Assembly (NCBI RefSeq): GCF_001949145.1
Contig: NW_019091667.1
Span: forward strand, 179,308-211,119
From: Acanthaster planci
Taxonomy: Eukaryota; Echinodermata; Asteroidea; Valvatida; Acanthasteridae
Reading direction: 5' to 3'
Length of the DNA: 31,812 nucleotides
In this document: in pieces, positions 20,300 to 31,300 of the stretch
How positions within the stretch are numbered: the stretch's first letter is position 1
Layout of the letters: each line of letters opens with the position of its first letter
Translations under genes and position numbers: made by a program
Notes under the pieces: model-generated
The model's input: the letters and a program-made list of their open reading frames with translations, nothing else
Told to the model about the DNA's origin: nothing
Databases searched by the model: none

Positions 20300-20640
20300 G
20301 CCAAACACTCAAATGAAATGACAGGAAAGGCCTTTACAAATACTTCAATCTGTGTGTGAAAATAAAATGATACAAAATGTTAGTGGCTTATTTATTAATG
20401 TATAATTATGTAAATAAATGACTTTTTACAATCCGTGATAATCTCATTTTTCATATAATTCATCATCCTCAATGTTGTTTTTATCTCGTTCGACTTCAAA
20501 ATCACAATAAGTATTTTTAATCAAATTTAATAATTATATAGGGTGGATTAAAACCTTCCTTTAAAAGTAAAAATATAATAAAGGCTGTAATTTTAGATTT
20601 ATGCAAATTAGGTACACTTTTAGGTGTCAGCCCTTCTAAA
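20300..20640. other. Very AT-rich stretch with no recognised feature
   Basis: Nothing beyond AT-rich sequence between the SINE insertion and the palindrome-centred array. Confidence 0.45.
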
Positions 20641-22520
20641 TATCCTCTCTAGGTCCTAACCAATGTGTCTGCCAAGTTTGGTGCTTTGGATCAGTCGGTC
20701 GGTCAAAAATTGGACCTAAGCCACCTGACTAATCAGGTCAATTTGGGTCGAAAACCCTTCCCTTTTGAGCTATACTGAAAGTTTGTACTTCTCAAGATAT
20801 AGCACTTTGAGTGGTGCCCCTTAAATGTCAAGTGACTTGTCAGCTGATGACAACATCATCACGTTTGGTCAAGTTGGGTCTAAAATTCTTCCCCTTTAAG
20901 CTATACACAAAGTTTTAATCCAATCAGACATGAACTTCCTAAGGTATAGCTTGTTAAAGAGTGCCCCTTTAATGTCACGTAATTTGCCACCTGATGACGT
21001 CATGACGACCTTGTACAGGAACCTTTTCTAGCTTGTGGCCTTAGTGTTGGCCCCCTAACACGAACTCAGTCAGATGGGAAAACAGTGCAAATGCAGTCTT
21101 CCCATTAATTAAGAAACATGTATAAAACCTGTGCGCATGTGGGAAAAACTAAATATTCAAAATTCAAATAATAAAATATGTGATGACATCATCCTGTTGA
21201 CTTTGTTGTAGGACCATCCTTAATTAATTGTCTGAAGGTTTGTTGAGTATGAAGTCCATCAGGTTAAAAAAAAAGATCTTCAGTCAAGTAGCACGATAAT
21301 TTAGTAGAAGAATATGTACAAAACCTATGGAAGAAAGGTAAATATTCAAAATTCAAAATAAATCACAGGATGACGTCATCATGACGAGTTTCTTCTGGGA
21401 CCGTCCTTACGTTATTATCTAAAGGTCTGCCAAGTCTTAGGTCAATCAGATGTTTAAAACTACCAAAGTGCTATGCCAGAAAAAGATGTGTACAAACCCT
21501 ATGGAGAAAAGTCTGAAAAATAACTAGAAGTCATCTGCCTGTTTGCCAACAGAACAGAGGGCTTTTTTGCATCCCTTTAGTTATTTTCAATAACGAATCT
21601 ACTGCACAAACCTAATGGCCGAATTGTTGTATCATGACCATTTGGGTCCAATGTTTCAACCCAATCAGGTACTTTAGTAAATAACATGCTTTAAAGAATG
21701 CATGTACTATGTAATTTAACTCATCTGATGATGTCATTACATCAGGCAAATCTTTGACTACAACAAATCCTGTTGTTGTTTTCTGCAAAGTTTAAACTCA
21801 TTGGGATGTGTTCTTCAGGAGATAGAAGGCTTTAAAAGTGAACCTTTAATGTCACGTGATTTGTCACCTGATGATGTCATTATTGCTTGAGGTCAAGTTT
21901 TGCCTAAAGCACTTCCTTTCCAAGATATCACCAAGGGTTCAACCCAATCACACATGCACTTCAAGAGACATAGAGCTTGGGGGGTGCCCCTTTAATGTCA
22001 TGATTTTTCACAAGATGACGTCATCATCACATCAAGTCATTTTTTTTGTCTAAAGCACTCCACTTCTAAGATATCCACTAGGTTTGAACCCAGTCAGACA
22101 TGTACTTTACGAGATATAGTGCTTTCAAGAGTGCACCTTTAATGTTAAGTTACATGATCAACTGATGACGTCATCATCCCATGAGGTCAGTTTTCACCTG
22201 TCACACCATCCCTTCTTGATATCTGCAAAGTTTCAACCCATTTGGCAGTTTGCTTTAGGAGATAAAGGGCTTGAAATTATGCATCTTTAAAGTCATGTGA
22301 CATGATCATCTGATAATGTCATCATCACATGAGGTCAATTTTGTCTATAACACTTCCCTTTCTACATGTAAATACTTGCCGAGTTTCAACCCAATCGAAC
22401 ATGCATTTCGTGAGATAAGGTAAGGATGCACTTATAATGTCATGTGACCTGTCTACTGATGACATTGTCATCACATATGACAATGTCATTAAGATTTCAA
22501 CCCAATCAGACATGTACAAT
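20640..22520 (+). repeat. Degenerate tandem array, 145-190 bp units centred on TGATGACGTCATCA
   Basis: The palindromic core GATGACGTCATC, or a variant, starts near 20845, 20993, 21182, 21369, 21727, 21870, 22014, 22164, 22312 and 22458. Spacing is 143-150 bases in the last block and about 148-190 (or twice that) before. Other recurring parts are GTTTCAACCCAATCAGACATG, CCTTTAATGTCACGTGA and AAGCACTTCCCTTTC. Exact TGACGTCA occurs at 20995, 21371, 22016 and 22166. At 22459-22489, two 13-base arms (ATGACATTGTCAT and ATGACAATGTCAT) form a perfect hairpin. Units have diverged, so the array is old. No coding potential is seen. Confidence 0.85.
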
Positions 22521-24890
22521 GCAAACTACAATACAAAACATCATTAATATCGTAGAAAGAGCACAGAATAGAGATTGCAAACATTTGTCATTCCATGCAA
22601 TGCAATCTGCTGTCAGCGCCAAGAGCTTGGAAATTTGCCAACTCCTGAGTACATGCCCTAGGCACTGTACGCTGCCTATGTTACAGGCAGGTATTACGTG
22701 TCCATGCACACACAGTAGCCAATGCATAGTATACAAATGGTATTTTCGATTTCACAGACATTATAAGGGGGTTGTCAGCGCTTCATCTGTGTGAAGCAGT
22801 ACACCAGTTCAGCATCTAATGGACAATTCACTCCTCAATCTTTTATGGTTGATTTCTTCAGCAAATTTTGAAGAATAAAAGGACTTCCAGTATGATTAGG
22901 TCATCGGCTTCAAAGTTCACACATGTTGATTGGGTGAAGATCATCATACATGTCAATTTTCAGGTGATTCGGACAAACTTCACCACAGACATCTACTCAA
23001 AATTCATTTCTCAGAATTTTTATCCTCGCGTTCAATAATTACATGACGTCATCAGTAGTTGATCTGAAGAATACTTCACCCCATTGACTAACATTGTTAA
23101 AAGCAAGTTAATACCTATTACTGACAAGGACTAGGACAGTACAAACATGAGATATACAGGAACGAGACAAGACTTGACCATGGCTGAATCTATCTGATGG
23201 GGACATTGTATAATAATTACATGTAAGTGGCATCACAAATTTTCCAAATATGTATTAAGTAGTGTCATTTTTAGTTTCTTGGCAAATGCAGGCAGAGTAG
23301 GCGATGATTTTAAAGTGTCATTCAGTTTGTTCCAACTTGAAATGCCACGATTAACTAGACTTTTTTTTTATTTAGAGCTGTTCTACTGAATTAAACATAG
23401 AGATGCTCTCTGGATGCACTTTGAGTATTCCAGGAATGAACATTTGAAGCTAAGGTAAAACATGCATTTAAACAAGATGGTAATGCATTAGTTGTATATT
23501 TATACATAAATTTACAGAATTTGCAAAAAAGGCCAAAAAAGAACAGAAGTAATGCCTTTTTTGCAACTTGCGACAAACAAAATCTTAAGGAAAACAATAG
23601 CTGTTCCAGCAGATTGCCAAAGCTGCTAATAATGACATTTGTATTAAGATGCCTTTATATGTGAGGTTTCACTACATGTCCGATTAGTTTGAACATTACT
23701 ATTTTGAGAGGCATGGATATGTTGTATTTAAATTTAGTTGTGACATCATGTTGAGTCATTGATGTGTTACACAATACTACCTTCAATAATGAAGGACATT
23801 TGTGTCATATTAGGCTTAAGTGTAATTAAAAACATACTAAACAGAAAATAAAAGTGATTGATGTCATTGACCAATTTTAGAAACCACTTTTAGAACCTTA
23901 GTTTCCAGGCTGGATCATTACAAAAGTTGTCATTTGTCTAAGAATTGTGTTTGAAGTGAGCTTGTGAATTGGCCAAAATTATGACTCAATGCTTGAGAGC
24001 TGTTCCAGTGGGGTATGTAAAATCACACTGCGCAGCACAGTCCGTGCATATATCATGCACAATACAAAGTCACACTGTTGCATGATACAGCTGGCAATGG
24101 GCCTGCATGCAGTGTGTGGAATCTGTGCATACATCTGCCCTGGTCAAGCTCTATATTCAGCGGCAGCAGATGTTTTGCAGTAGATAAAACCGGTTTCACA
24201 TGACTGATGTCACGTTATGCCCTGTAACTACGTTGTTGGTAAAAGCTGCCCTACTTGACTTTTCCTGTCGCGAGTTCCACATTACATTATATGTACATGT
24301 ATTCCAATGCTCATATTATAAAATGTAACTTTTAAACCACACACAGAGGCAAAACTGTGCGGGAAGATAACTGTCCTATAACTTTAAGAAAGACGCAATG
24401 CCTCAGGAATATGTTGATGTTTGTCGATGTATACCACACACAGGGGATCGACCCTTCACCCAATATTGTGCCTAATTTCTGGACAGCACCTTTCTTGTCA
24501 CAATTATGATTTTTATTTTGTTTCAAAATATGTGACCCAGTACATCGTAATCAGGAATAAGTCGCTGAGGCCGTTTTACATAATGGCTGAGTAAAGTGGG
24601 GATGTGGGTAAATGTTGAAAACATCAATGTGGCGGTTTCTGTATATTTTGGAAGTGTATGTATGAAAGGTTACCATCAACACACTTGTGATGTGTACCAT
24701 TTGAAAGCTTATGAAATTCTCTTTCTGACCATGTACATATCTCACAAAGTCAATTTTGGACGTATTCCTGCTTTCGACCCACTGGGTCACATATTATGTA
24801 ACCTTTCTTCAACCATACTGTTATCAGTTTTGAATCTCAAATACAGATACTACAGTTTCAGTGTGTTCTTTAAAAATTCACAAGCTTACC
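22521..24890. other. Intronic stretch with no recognised gene
   Basis: AT-rich, with short ORFs of no recognisable family. One further TGACGTCA (23044-23051) near TCAGTAGTTGATC may be an outlying, decayed unit of the preceding array. Confidence 0.45.
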
Positions 24891-24892
24891 CA

Positions 24893-25294
24893 GGCAAGCT
24901 CAGTGGTCGAGTGGTTAAGAAGCCTGCACTGAGCAGGAGGATGTGGGTTCAAGTAAGGTTGTGAATTTTTTCACAAGCTCTCAGACAAACACTGAGTATA
25001 CAGTGTTATATATCTATGTTGATGTAAGGGCAAAACCTGTTTTTAAAAATTAACATCCTCTGGCGCAACAACAGTTTGTGGTACCCGCTGCAACCTCAGA
25101 CTGGCCTGGCGACCCTGGCAGGCTCAATGGTCAAGTAGTTGTTAAGACATCTGCACTAGTAAGCAAGAAGTCCTGGGTTCAAGTCCCACCCATGCAATGC
25201 TTGGACAAACACAAGTATACAGTGTATATGTTGATGTAAGAGCAAAACCTGTTATAAAAATTAACATTTCCTAACGCAAAGTACACACTTGAAA
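24893..25294 (+). mobile_element. tRNA-derived SINE, tandem dimer
   Basis: Two tRNA-like heads lie in the same orientation. The first has box A TGGTCGAGTGG (24904-24914) and box B GGTTCAAGTAA (24946-24956). The second has TGGTCAAGTAG (25128-25138) and GGTTCAAGTCC (25176-25186). Each head is followed by a body with GTATACAGTGT, TGTTGATGTAAG and GCAAAACCTGTT, and the second ends at CACTTGAAA, the same 3' end as the SINE at 20 kb. GGTACCCGCTGC links the first body to the second head. Neither head is a plausible tRNA gene. No target-site duplication was recognised. It ends about 410 bases before the second MRPL45 exon. Confidence 0.8.
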
Positions 25295-25702
25295 TGATTT
25301 TTTTAAATCTTCCTCATTTGAACACTCCTTCGATATATCTCCTGAACAAAAGCCTTTTTGTTTCCAATTTTTGGCATGACTTTTGTTAGGGGAAGTAGAT
25401 ATGTAGGTCTTTGAAAATTTTGATGACATTAAACTGTACAAAGTTTGATTCACATTAGAGACAAGATCCAATCAGCATGAAATTCTCTGGTTGGAAACGG
25501 AACTTTTGATCATAGATCATGTTATCTTAAAAAAATTCAAATGATATTTACCATTTTGTTACTTGCTTATTTACTCATTTAAAGTCTATTCCAGTTGAAG
25601 TTTTGGATATGAAGCAGAGGTTGATTAAAGATGTGATAAAATCTGTGCTGTGTTGTACAAGTATCTGTCAGTTTTATTATATACTTTTCGTTTTTTCTAC
25701 AG

Positions 25703-25930
25703 ACACTTGCCATATATGATCGTTTTGGACGTCTGATGCTTGGAAGTGAAGATATTCCCAAAGATGTGTTGGAGTATGTCGTGTTTGAGAAGCATCTGTC
25801 AGGGTTGTATGGATCATGGCGTATTCATGGCAAAATAGTACCAGCTTGGGCAGCATCACTGGAACCAATTGTCAAAACAGTGATAATACAAGCCAGTGAA
25901 GACACAGAACTTACGATGCAAGACAGGTAA
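25703..25930 (+). CDS. MRPL45: MRPL45 (mitoribosomal protein mL45), C-terminal exon
   Basis: This exon continues directly from 6458 in frame (phase 0). It encodes 75 codons beginning [20 protein letters not shown], then [20 protein letters not shown] and KIVPAWA, the most conserved C-terminal part of the mL45 Tim44-like domain (family pattern [21 protein letters not shown], then [11 protein letters not shown]). The acceptor is TTTTCTACAG (AG 25701-25702). The frame ends at TAA, 25928-25930, after a short acidic tail ([10 protein letters not shown]), shorter than the human tail as I recall it. However, CAG/GTAAAA at 25924-25930 also fits a donor site (GT 25927-25928), so the coding part might instead be spliced on to a small last exon. 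I found no such exon. No frameshift or lost conserved residue is seen. Confidence 0.93.
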   Translation, partial: TLAIYDRFGRLMLGSEDIPKDVLEYVVFEKHLSGLYGSWRIHGKIVPAWAASLEPIVKTVIIQASEDTELTMQDR

Positions 25931-28270
25931 AAAGCAATCAAAGGTGAAATAACAAGTAGACACAAATGATAATCAGTATCGCACCTTCAATACCACCATC
26001 CCTTTGTTGCATATGTTGATCAGACTCCTGTATTGAGATCCTTGAGCTACAACAAATTACATGATTTGGTTCATATCTGAAAAGATGTAACAGTGACAGT
26101 TTTTTGGAACAAAAATGGCAAAGCAAAAGCAACATGTTTCCCTTTTGGTATTGAAATTATTAGCATCGGTTGAAAGTTTACATTAACTTTGGGGCAGCCA
26201 TGATATGGAATTCTGCACTTTTTGCAGGAATGAGTGTTATGAGTATCATTAGGTTATTGAGTATGTACAGTATTTTAGCAGTTTACAATTAGAAAGCTAC
26301 TATGGACAAAGGTTTATCAATAGAGCCTGAAAGCTTACTCTTGATGTCAAGCTTCTGGAACCCTTGAATAAAAAATAAAATAATGCACAGATATTTTCAA
26401 TTAATTTACTTTTATAAAAATCATCTTGGAAAAAGCCTTTAAGCAACTAAAAATGTGCCCTGCTTGAAAGAAAAATGTTATGCCAAAAATTGCCCTGTCA
26501 CCTCCAAAAATCTCAAATGTGCGACACTCAGTACAACTTGACCTTATACACAGTTTGTTTATGGCAGTCTTGCGGCAAAAACTAAAACAAGAAATTAAAA
26601 GAAGAGACTAAACAAGAGACCAATATGAACTTTAACAGTTAACATAAAACGCCCGTGCTAAATGCTAGGAATATGCTGCATTTAAAAATTTCTAAAGTCT
26701 AATGTAACCTTTTCTTACAAGAACTGTACAAGGCCAGTCTAACTGAATCTAAAACCTGTGCATCACAAGGCTATGCAATGTCATTCTCACATACTGTAAG
26801 TACATGAAGTGTAAACAAATGTGCATAAACAAGGAGACCTAGGAACAATAATGTGGAAGTGAATGTCCTTACCAAAATCCCTTTCATATATATTTTGCAC
26901 AATTTAACTTAAGCACCAAGAATTATATCTGACATGAGTGTTACATGGGATGGTTTGAGTTAGAATTCTTTCTTCCAAAAATTTAAGAACACCATAGAGT
27001 TGCCCCATGTAAATCCCCACAGTCAGGCAACACAGCCTTCTACCTTCAAGTCCTTTTTTTAACATACTGTTCTGTGAAGACCATTTCTGTCTATTTAGGA
27101 ACGACCTTTTGCTCGTTTTTATTTAACAAATTCTAACAATCGTAGCCAGAGCACCGTGAGTGCTTGCTACGCACCATCTGTTTCACAACCAGGAAACCAC
27201 TTTGTACCCAATGATCGCCACCCCAATGTGTTGCTGGTAATCTGCATCCTTGAAACTTTGTGTACAGAGGTATATGAAATTGAATATTCGTGCTTTGTTG
27301 GTACTTGGTGTGATCTCATAACAACATCAAGTTTAATGCTTGTGCAGTTGCTTGCATTACGCTGTGTGCCCTAAATGTATATGTGCAGCCATTGCCCTTA
27401 ATGATCGCTTTATTCTGGAGTTATTTTGGGAATGAATAGCCCCATTGTTTACAAGATTTTGTTTTGTTTGAATGATTTTATTATGCCGTTTGTACAAAAG
27501 CATTTTTAGCCCATTTTGTTCCTTATGAACTTAGCTTTCCAGTAGTAGTCAACATTTTGTTGGCCAGTCTCAGCCAAGTTTTTATCAAGTCTTTGAAGAC
27601 TGATGTATTGGAGAAGGGAGAAAAAATTACAAACTTTGCATGGATTATGGAACAGTGTATCAAAATTTAAAAGTTTATTCACGATGGCAAAAGTAGGTCT
27701 AATATCAGGGATTTTTCTCTCTTTATTTCCTGGTCACAGCAATAATTTGTATTCAATTGCAAGCAAAACGCTACAACTATAGGATATTACTGGCCCCGCT
27801 TGTCCAGCTAAGATGCAGGCAGTAATGGAGTATTTTTGGAATGTTTTCCGTTATTCGTCTGACTCAGTGGCGATGATCATAGAACACTTTGAAGTGCCAG
27901 AGTTGCTACTTCTTCTGTGTCCTTACTCTTTGATTGCACTCTTTCACTTGCAGTGCATGCATATAATGTAAATGTGTGTGGTGTGCTGTCATATTAATCA
28001 ATGGATATATAGGCAATTTTGAGACAGGTACTGTAACTCTTTCCTGTAGGTACCTCAAAGTCCGATTTTCTCGAAGCGTACAAAATGTGCAAAAAAAGTC
28101 GCATGACAACTCTTGTGAGCCAATTCCATAGGCATTTTTGGCATTTTGGATAAATTGTAGATATTGAGTCGAAAATGCAAAAAGGCTGATAGACAACACA
28201 GAACTGGTAGATTCCCTGGAAACCCATATGCTGCATAAATTACTAGCACAGAACATCTGTGTACCAATTT
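25931..28270. other. Possible 3' UTR followed by unannotated AT-rich sequence
   Basis: If translation ends at 25930, the first part is MRPL45 3' UTR. The remainder has only short ORFs. The one at 27156-27374 (plus) resembles no family I know. Confidence 0.4.
26367..26379 (+). terminator. Candidate MRPL45 poly(A) signals
   Basis: Two AATAAA hexamers lie at 26367-26372 and 26374-26379 in a short A-rich run, about 440 bases after the in-frame TAA. This would be a normal 3' UTR length. In AT-rich DNA such hexamers are common by chance. Confidence 0.35.
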
Positions 28271-28271
28271 T

Positions 28272-28323
28272 TTTGTTTGTTTGTTTGTTTGTTTGTTTGT
28301 TTGTTTGTTTGTTTGTTTGTTTG
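28272..28323 (+). repeat. (TTTG)13 microsatellite
   Basis: Thirteen uninterrupted TTTG units, flanked by T-runs. The minus-strand ORF across it (27906-28415) is an artefact giving repeated NKQT. Confidence 0.97.
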
Positions 28324-31300
28324 TTTTTTTCAAATAGATTCAGAATCTGAATTTTTAGATTAATTGAAGTAGACTTTTTATCTGAATCTTTTTTTCTAAT
28401 CAGGCAAGTCAGCATAATTCTTCATTCTGAAGCAAGCAAATAATATCTGCTTCTTGTTAATTTTTATTAAGATTTATTTGTTGTTACAAGATCGAACAAA
28501 TCTTAATTTAAATCATTTACAGGTAATTAATAATACCAGCTTTGGCTTTGACTGATAGGGATGTTGTCAGAGCCTATGTGATGTGCATGCAGTATGGCAC
28601 CTACAAGTACTTGTCAAGTTGTCAACAGTTCCCTTTCCCATGTAGATACAGGTATACCAAGTCTATAATTCCAAGTTCTCAATTGAGTTAAACATATTTT
28701 GTGAAAGTATAGTCTAAGTTTACAAAATTCTGTTGATAATTAGGATGTAAAAAGGAAGACGAGTGGTTAATGGCATTTTTCCACTCTCTTGTCCTTAGTT
28801 TAAAAAAAGAGCTGTACACTGGTACTACAGACAGTTAAATCGTGATATGAATCATTTATTTCATGCTCTGAATGAAATTTTTGAAATTTGTATTCAAACA
28901 AGTGGCTTGAATTCAGTGGTTCACCCAGAATTTGTTCTGGGGGAGGATACAAACAAATTTACCTCTCCAATAGCTCATGATGCTCAGACCTCCCCCGCCC
29001 TGGTTGTGCATTGTGCAACAGGAGACTGGGGTTCAGGGCTAAATCAGCGCTAGTAGTTTGAGATCTAGGTGTGTATCATATCTTCATTTTCCAGAAAGGA
29101 AAGAAAAAACAAAACTAAAAACACCTCTAGGGGCTTGAAGCCCCTTGATCCCAAGGTGCTCTACTGCTTTTTTCCCCAAGGCCTTGATGCCTTAACTGGA
29201 ATTTTACCCCTATCTCCTAGATCCGTCAAAGAAGGTAGACCCAGAAATTTCTTTACCCTTGAGATTTTGAACAGTATTACATGTTGGAAGATTTAACAAT
29301 TAGTGGCTTGGGCTGATTTTAATTAACTTTTAATGTAGAATGGAAATCGTCAAATGCGTTAATGTCCACATTCCCAGGGAGTGTGACATGGTTTAATGAG
29401 ATTGTTAACGTCAACTCTTTGGCAGTTAAAATGAATTAAACAAATGTGAATTTTAGAGGTGGTGCAAACTTATTTGGTGCCTCATGTTGATTTGTATTTG
29501 ACCACGTTTTAAAGCCAGTTTGTTTGTAATTTACAATCCCTGCAAGCAGTGCTTTGTAATTTGTTGGTCATTTCCGTGAAATGGGAAAATCACAAGGGAA
29601 AAGATAAACTAATATGTAACATGTACAATTTAGCTCCACCCATGTCATAATAAAAGCTGCATTAAATTTGTTTCTAGAAATCACTTTACATTCATATAGT
29701 TTGTTGATCTCATGCCATATTGCCCTGTGTCTCTTTTCTGACAGTGTCTTGTTCTGTTTTATAAAATTAATGTGAAGTAACTACTCAGAGCAATAAATAC
29801 CTGTGTGGGATGATTTTAAATGCTGAAGATTTTAGATGAAAAATTAAGGTACATGTACTAAGTTTAACACTAAGGTGCCACTGGCTTTTAAATAACAACC
29901 AATAGTTTGGACGGTTTTATTAGAGGATAGTGTTTGTTGTTTACATTCCATTATCTGTTTCACATCACATTTTATGGCACTCAGTAAGAATCCCCACATT
30001 GTGGGGTATTGTCAAAGACCTGGAAGCATTACCAAAACAGTTTTGTAATCTCTGGGTTTCCTCTTTTCATTTTCCTTTATTTCCATGATTTAGTTTTGGG
30101 TTTCAATAATTTTGGCTGCCACTTGGAAAGAGTAGACAGTAGTGAGAATTACCGAATTTGACAAGTAATTGAGCCGAAGTCATGCTTTACTTTGGAAGTC
30201 CACTTTTGGAATTCCTTTTACCTTTTAAACCTCGCAATAATTTACACAAATCTGCTCTGAGTGGGAAGAAGAGAGGGAGTGGTTTATTTCAAAGTGGACA
30301 TATTTCAAAATGAACTATTGACATGGAATGCAAGAGGTTTACGTTGTTAGATGTAAAGTTTTAAGCCTAACTTTGGTGCTCTTATAGAAGGATATTTCGA
30401 TGTTTTTTCAACAGTCACCTGATTATGGATTGAGACTTTTCTCTCCCAGCACGCAAGGTATAAGAAGTGGTTAATTAGGCAGTTTAGCCCAGTTGAGTCT
30501 GTTATATAGTCTTATTCTGTCTAGAAAAAAAGGGAAAGGCTGTGTCACCACTAACTACAAGTTCCTTTTGTGATGACTCGGGTTTTACAAACTTAAAAAC
30601 TTCAGACAGACAGAACTGATGACAGAAACAAGGAGATTGTTCAGTTAATAACTACATTAACCAAATTAAGCTATTTATAATATTTACAAAGGTTTGGAGT
30701 TTAGAATCCAGCTCCTCCAATTCTTCAAATGCTCTGCAGCCCTTTCTGTTCTTTTTCAGCAATTTCAACATCACAAGCTTGATCCAAAAGTCACAGGGTT
30801 TTTTTGTAGAAGTATCTACCACAATACTGATCAAAATGTACAACACTCGAATATTCAAAATCCAGTGACTCTAGGTTTCAGTTCAATCAAATTTGTTCAA
30901 TATCAAAATTCACAAGATATATACCACTTTGATTTCAAATACCAAGTTAACCAGAACTTCAAAACATTACCATGTGTATTCAAGAATCAAACAATTCAAT
31001 TTTGCTTAGAGCATACTGCTTAATTTAAATTCCAGCTCTATTACTTCTTCTTTAAAATTTAAATTTCTTCAATTCAAATTTGTACAATCATTATGTTTAA
31101 GCATGCACTTTCCTTCAGTTCAGTTCAATGTCAGCTTGACATTCATGTTCAACAGTAGCATTCAGGTTCCGGTAGACAAGACTGCACATGAATAGATGTT
31201 TTTGTTTCCGGTTATCTACGATACAGTTACCAAAACCTAAAACAGTTTACCGAAACCCATCCAGTATTTTGCCTAACTTTAAAATATAGCCTTTGCACAA

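Larger units (their letters stand above)
6459..25702 (+). other. MRPL45: MRPL45 intron, 19,244 bp, transposon-rich
   Basis: The boundaries are GT (6459-6460) and AG (25701-25702), the latter after a pyrimidine tract TTTTCGTTTTTTCTACAG. The flanking codons join without gap (residues HSTQ to TLAIYDRF), matching the unbroken family sequence (HTRQ to TLAIYDRF), so this is one intron. It holds most of the repeats described below, in both orientations, including an open antisense transposase ORF. Confidence 0.88.

Noticed and set aside
24895-25190. tRNA-like sequences with box A and box B
   Set aside because: They continue into SINE body sequence, share that body with the 20-kb copy and lack a convincing full cloverleaf, so they are SINE heads and not tRNA genes.
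27906-28415. 169-codon minus-strand ORF
   Set aside because: It is held open by the (TTTG)13 microsatellite, which translates as repeated NKQT; the rest has no family resemblance.
28559-28652. Possible plus-strand exon between TGATAG and CAG/GTATAC
   Set aside because: The frame (for example AYVMCMQYGTYKYL) is open, but the acceptor is weak, no homologous family is recognised and no partner exon is seen.
28847-29296. Two plus-strand ORFs of 68 and 75 codons
   Set aside because: No motif, no splice context, and composition like the surrounding non-coding DNA.
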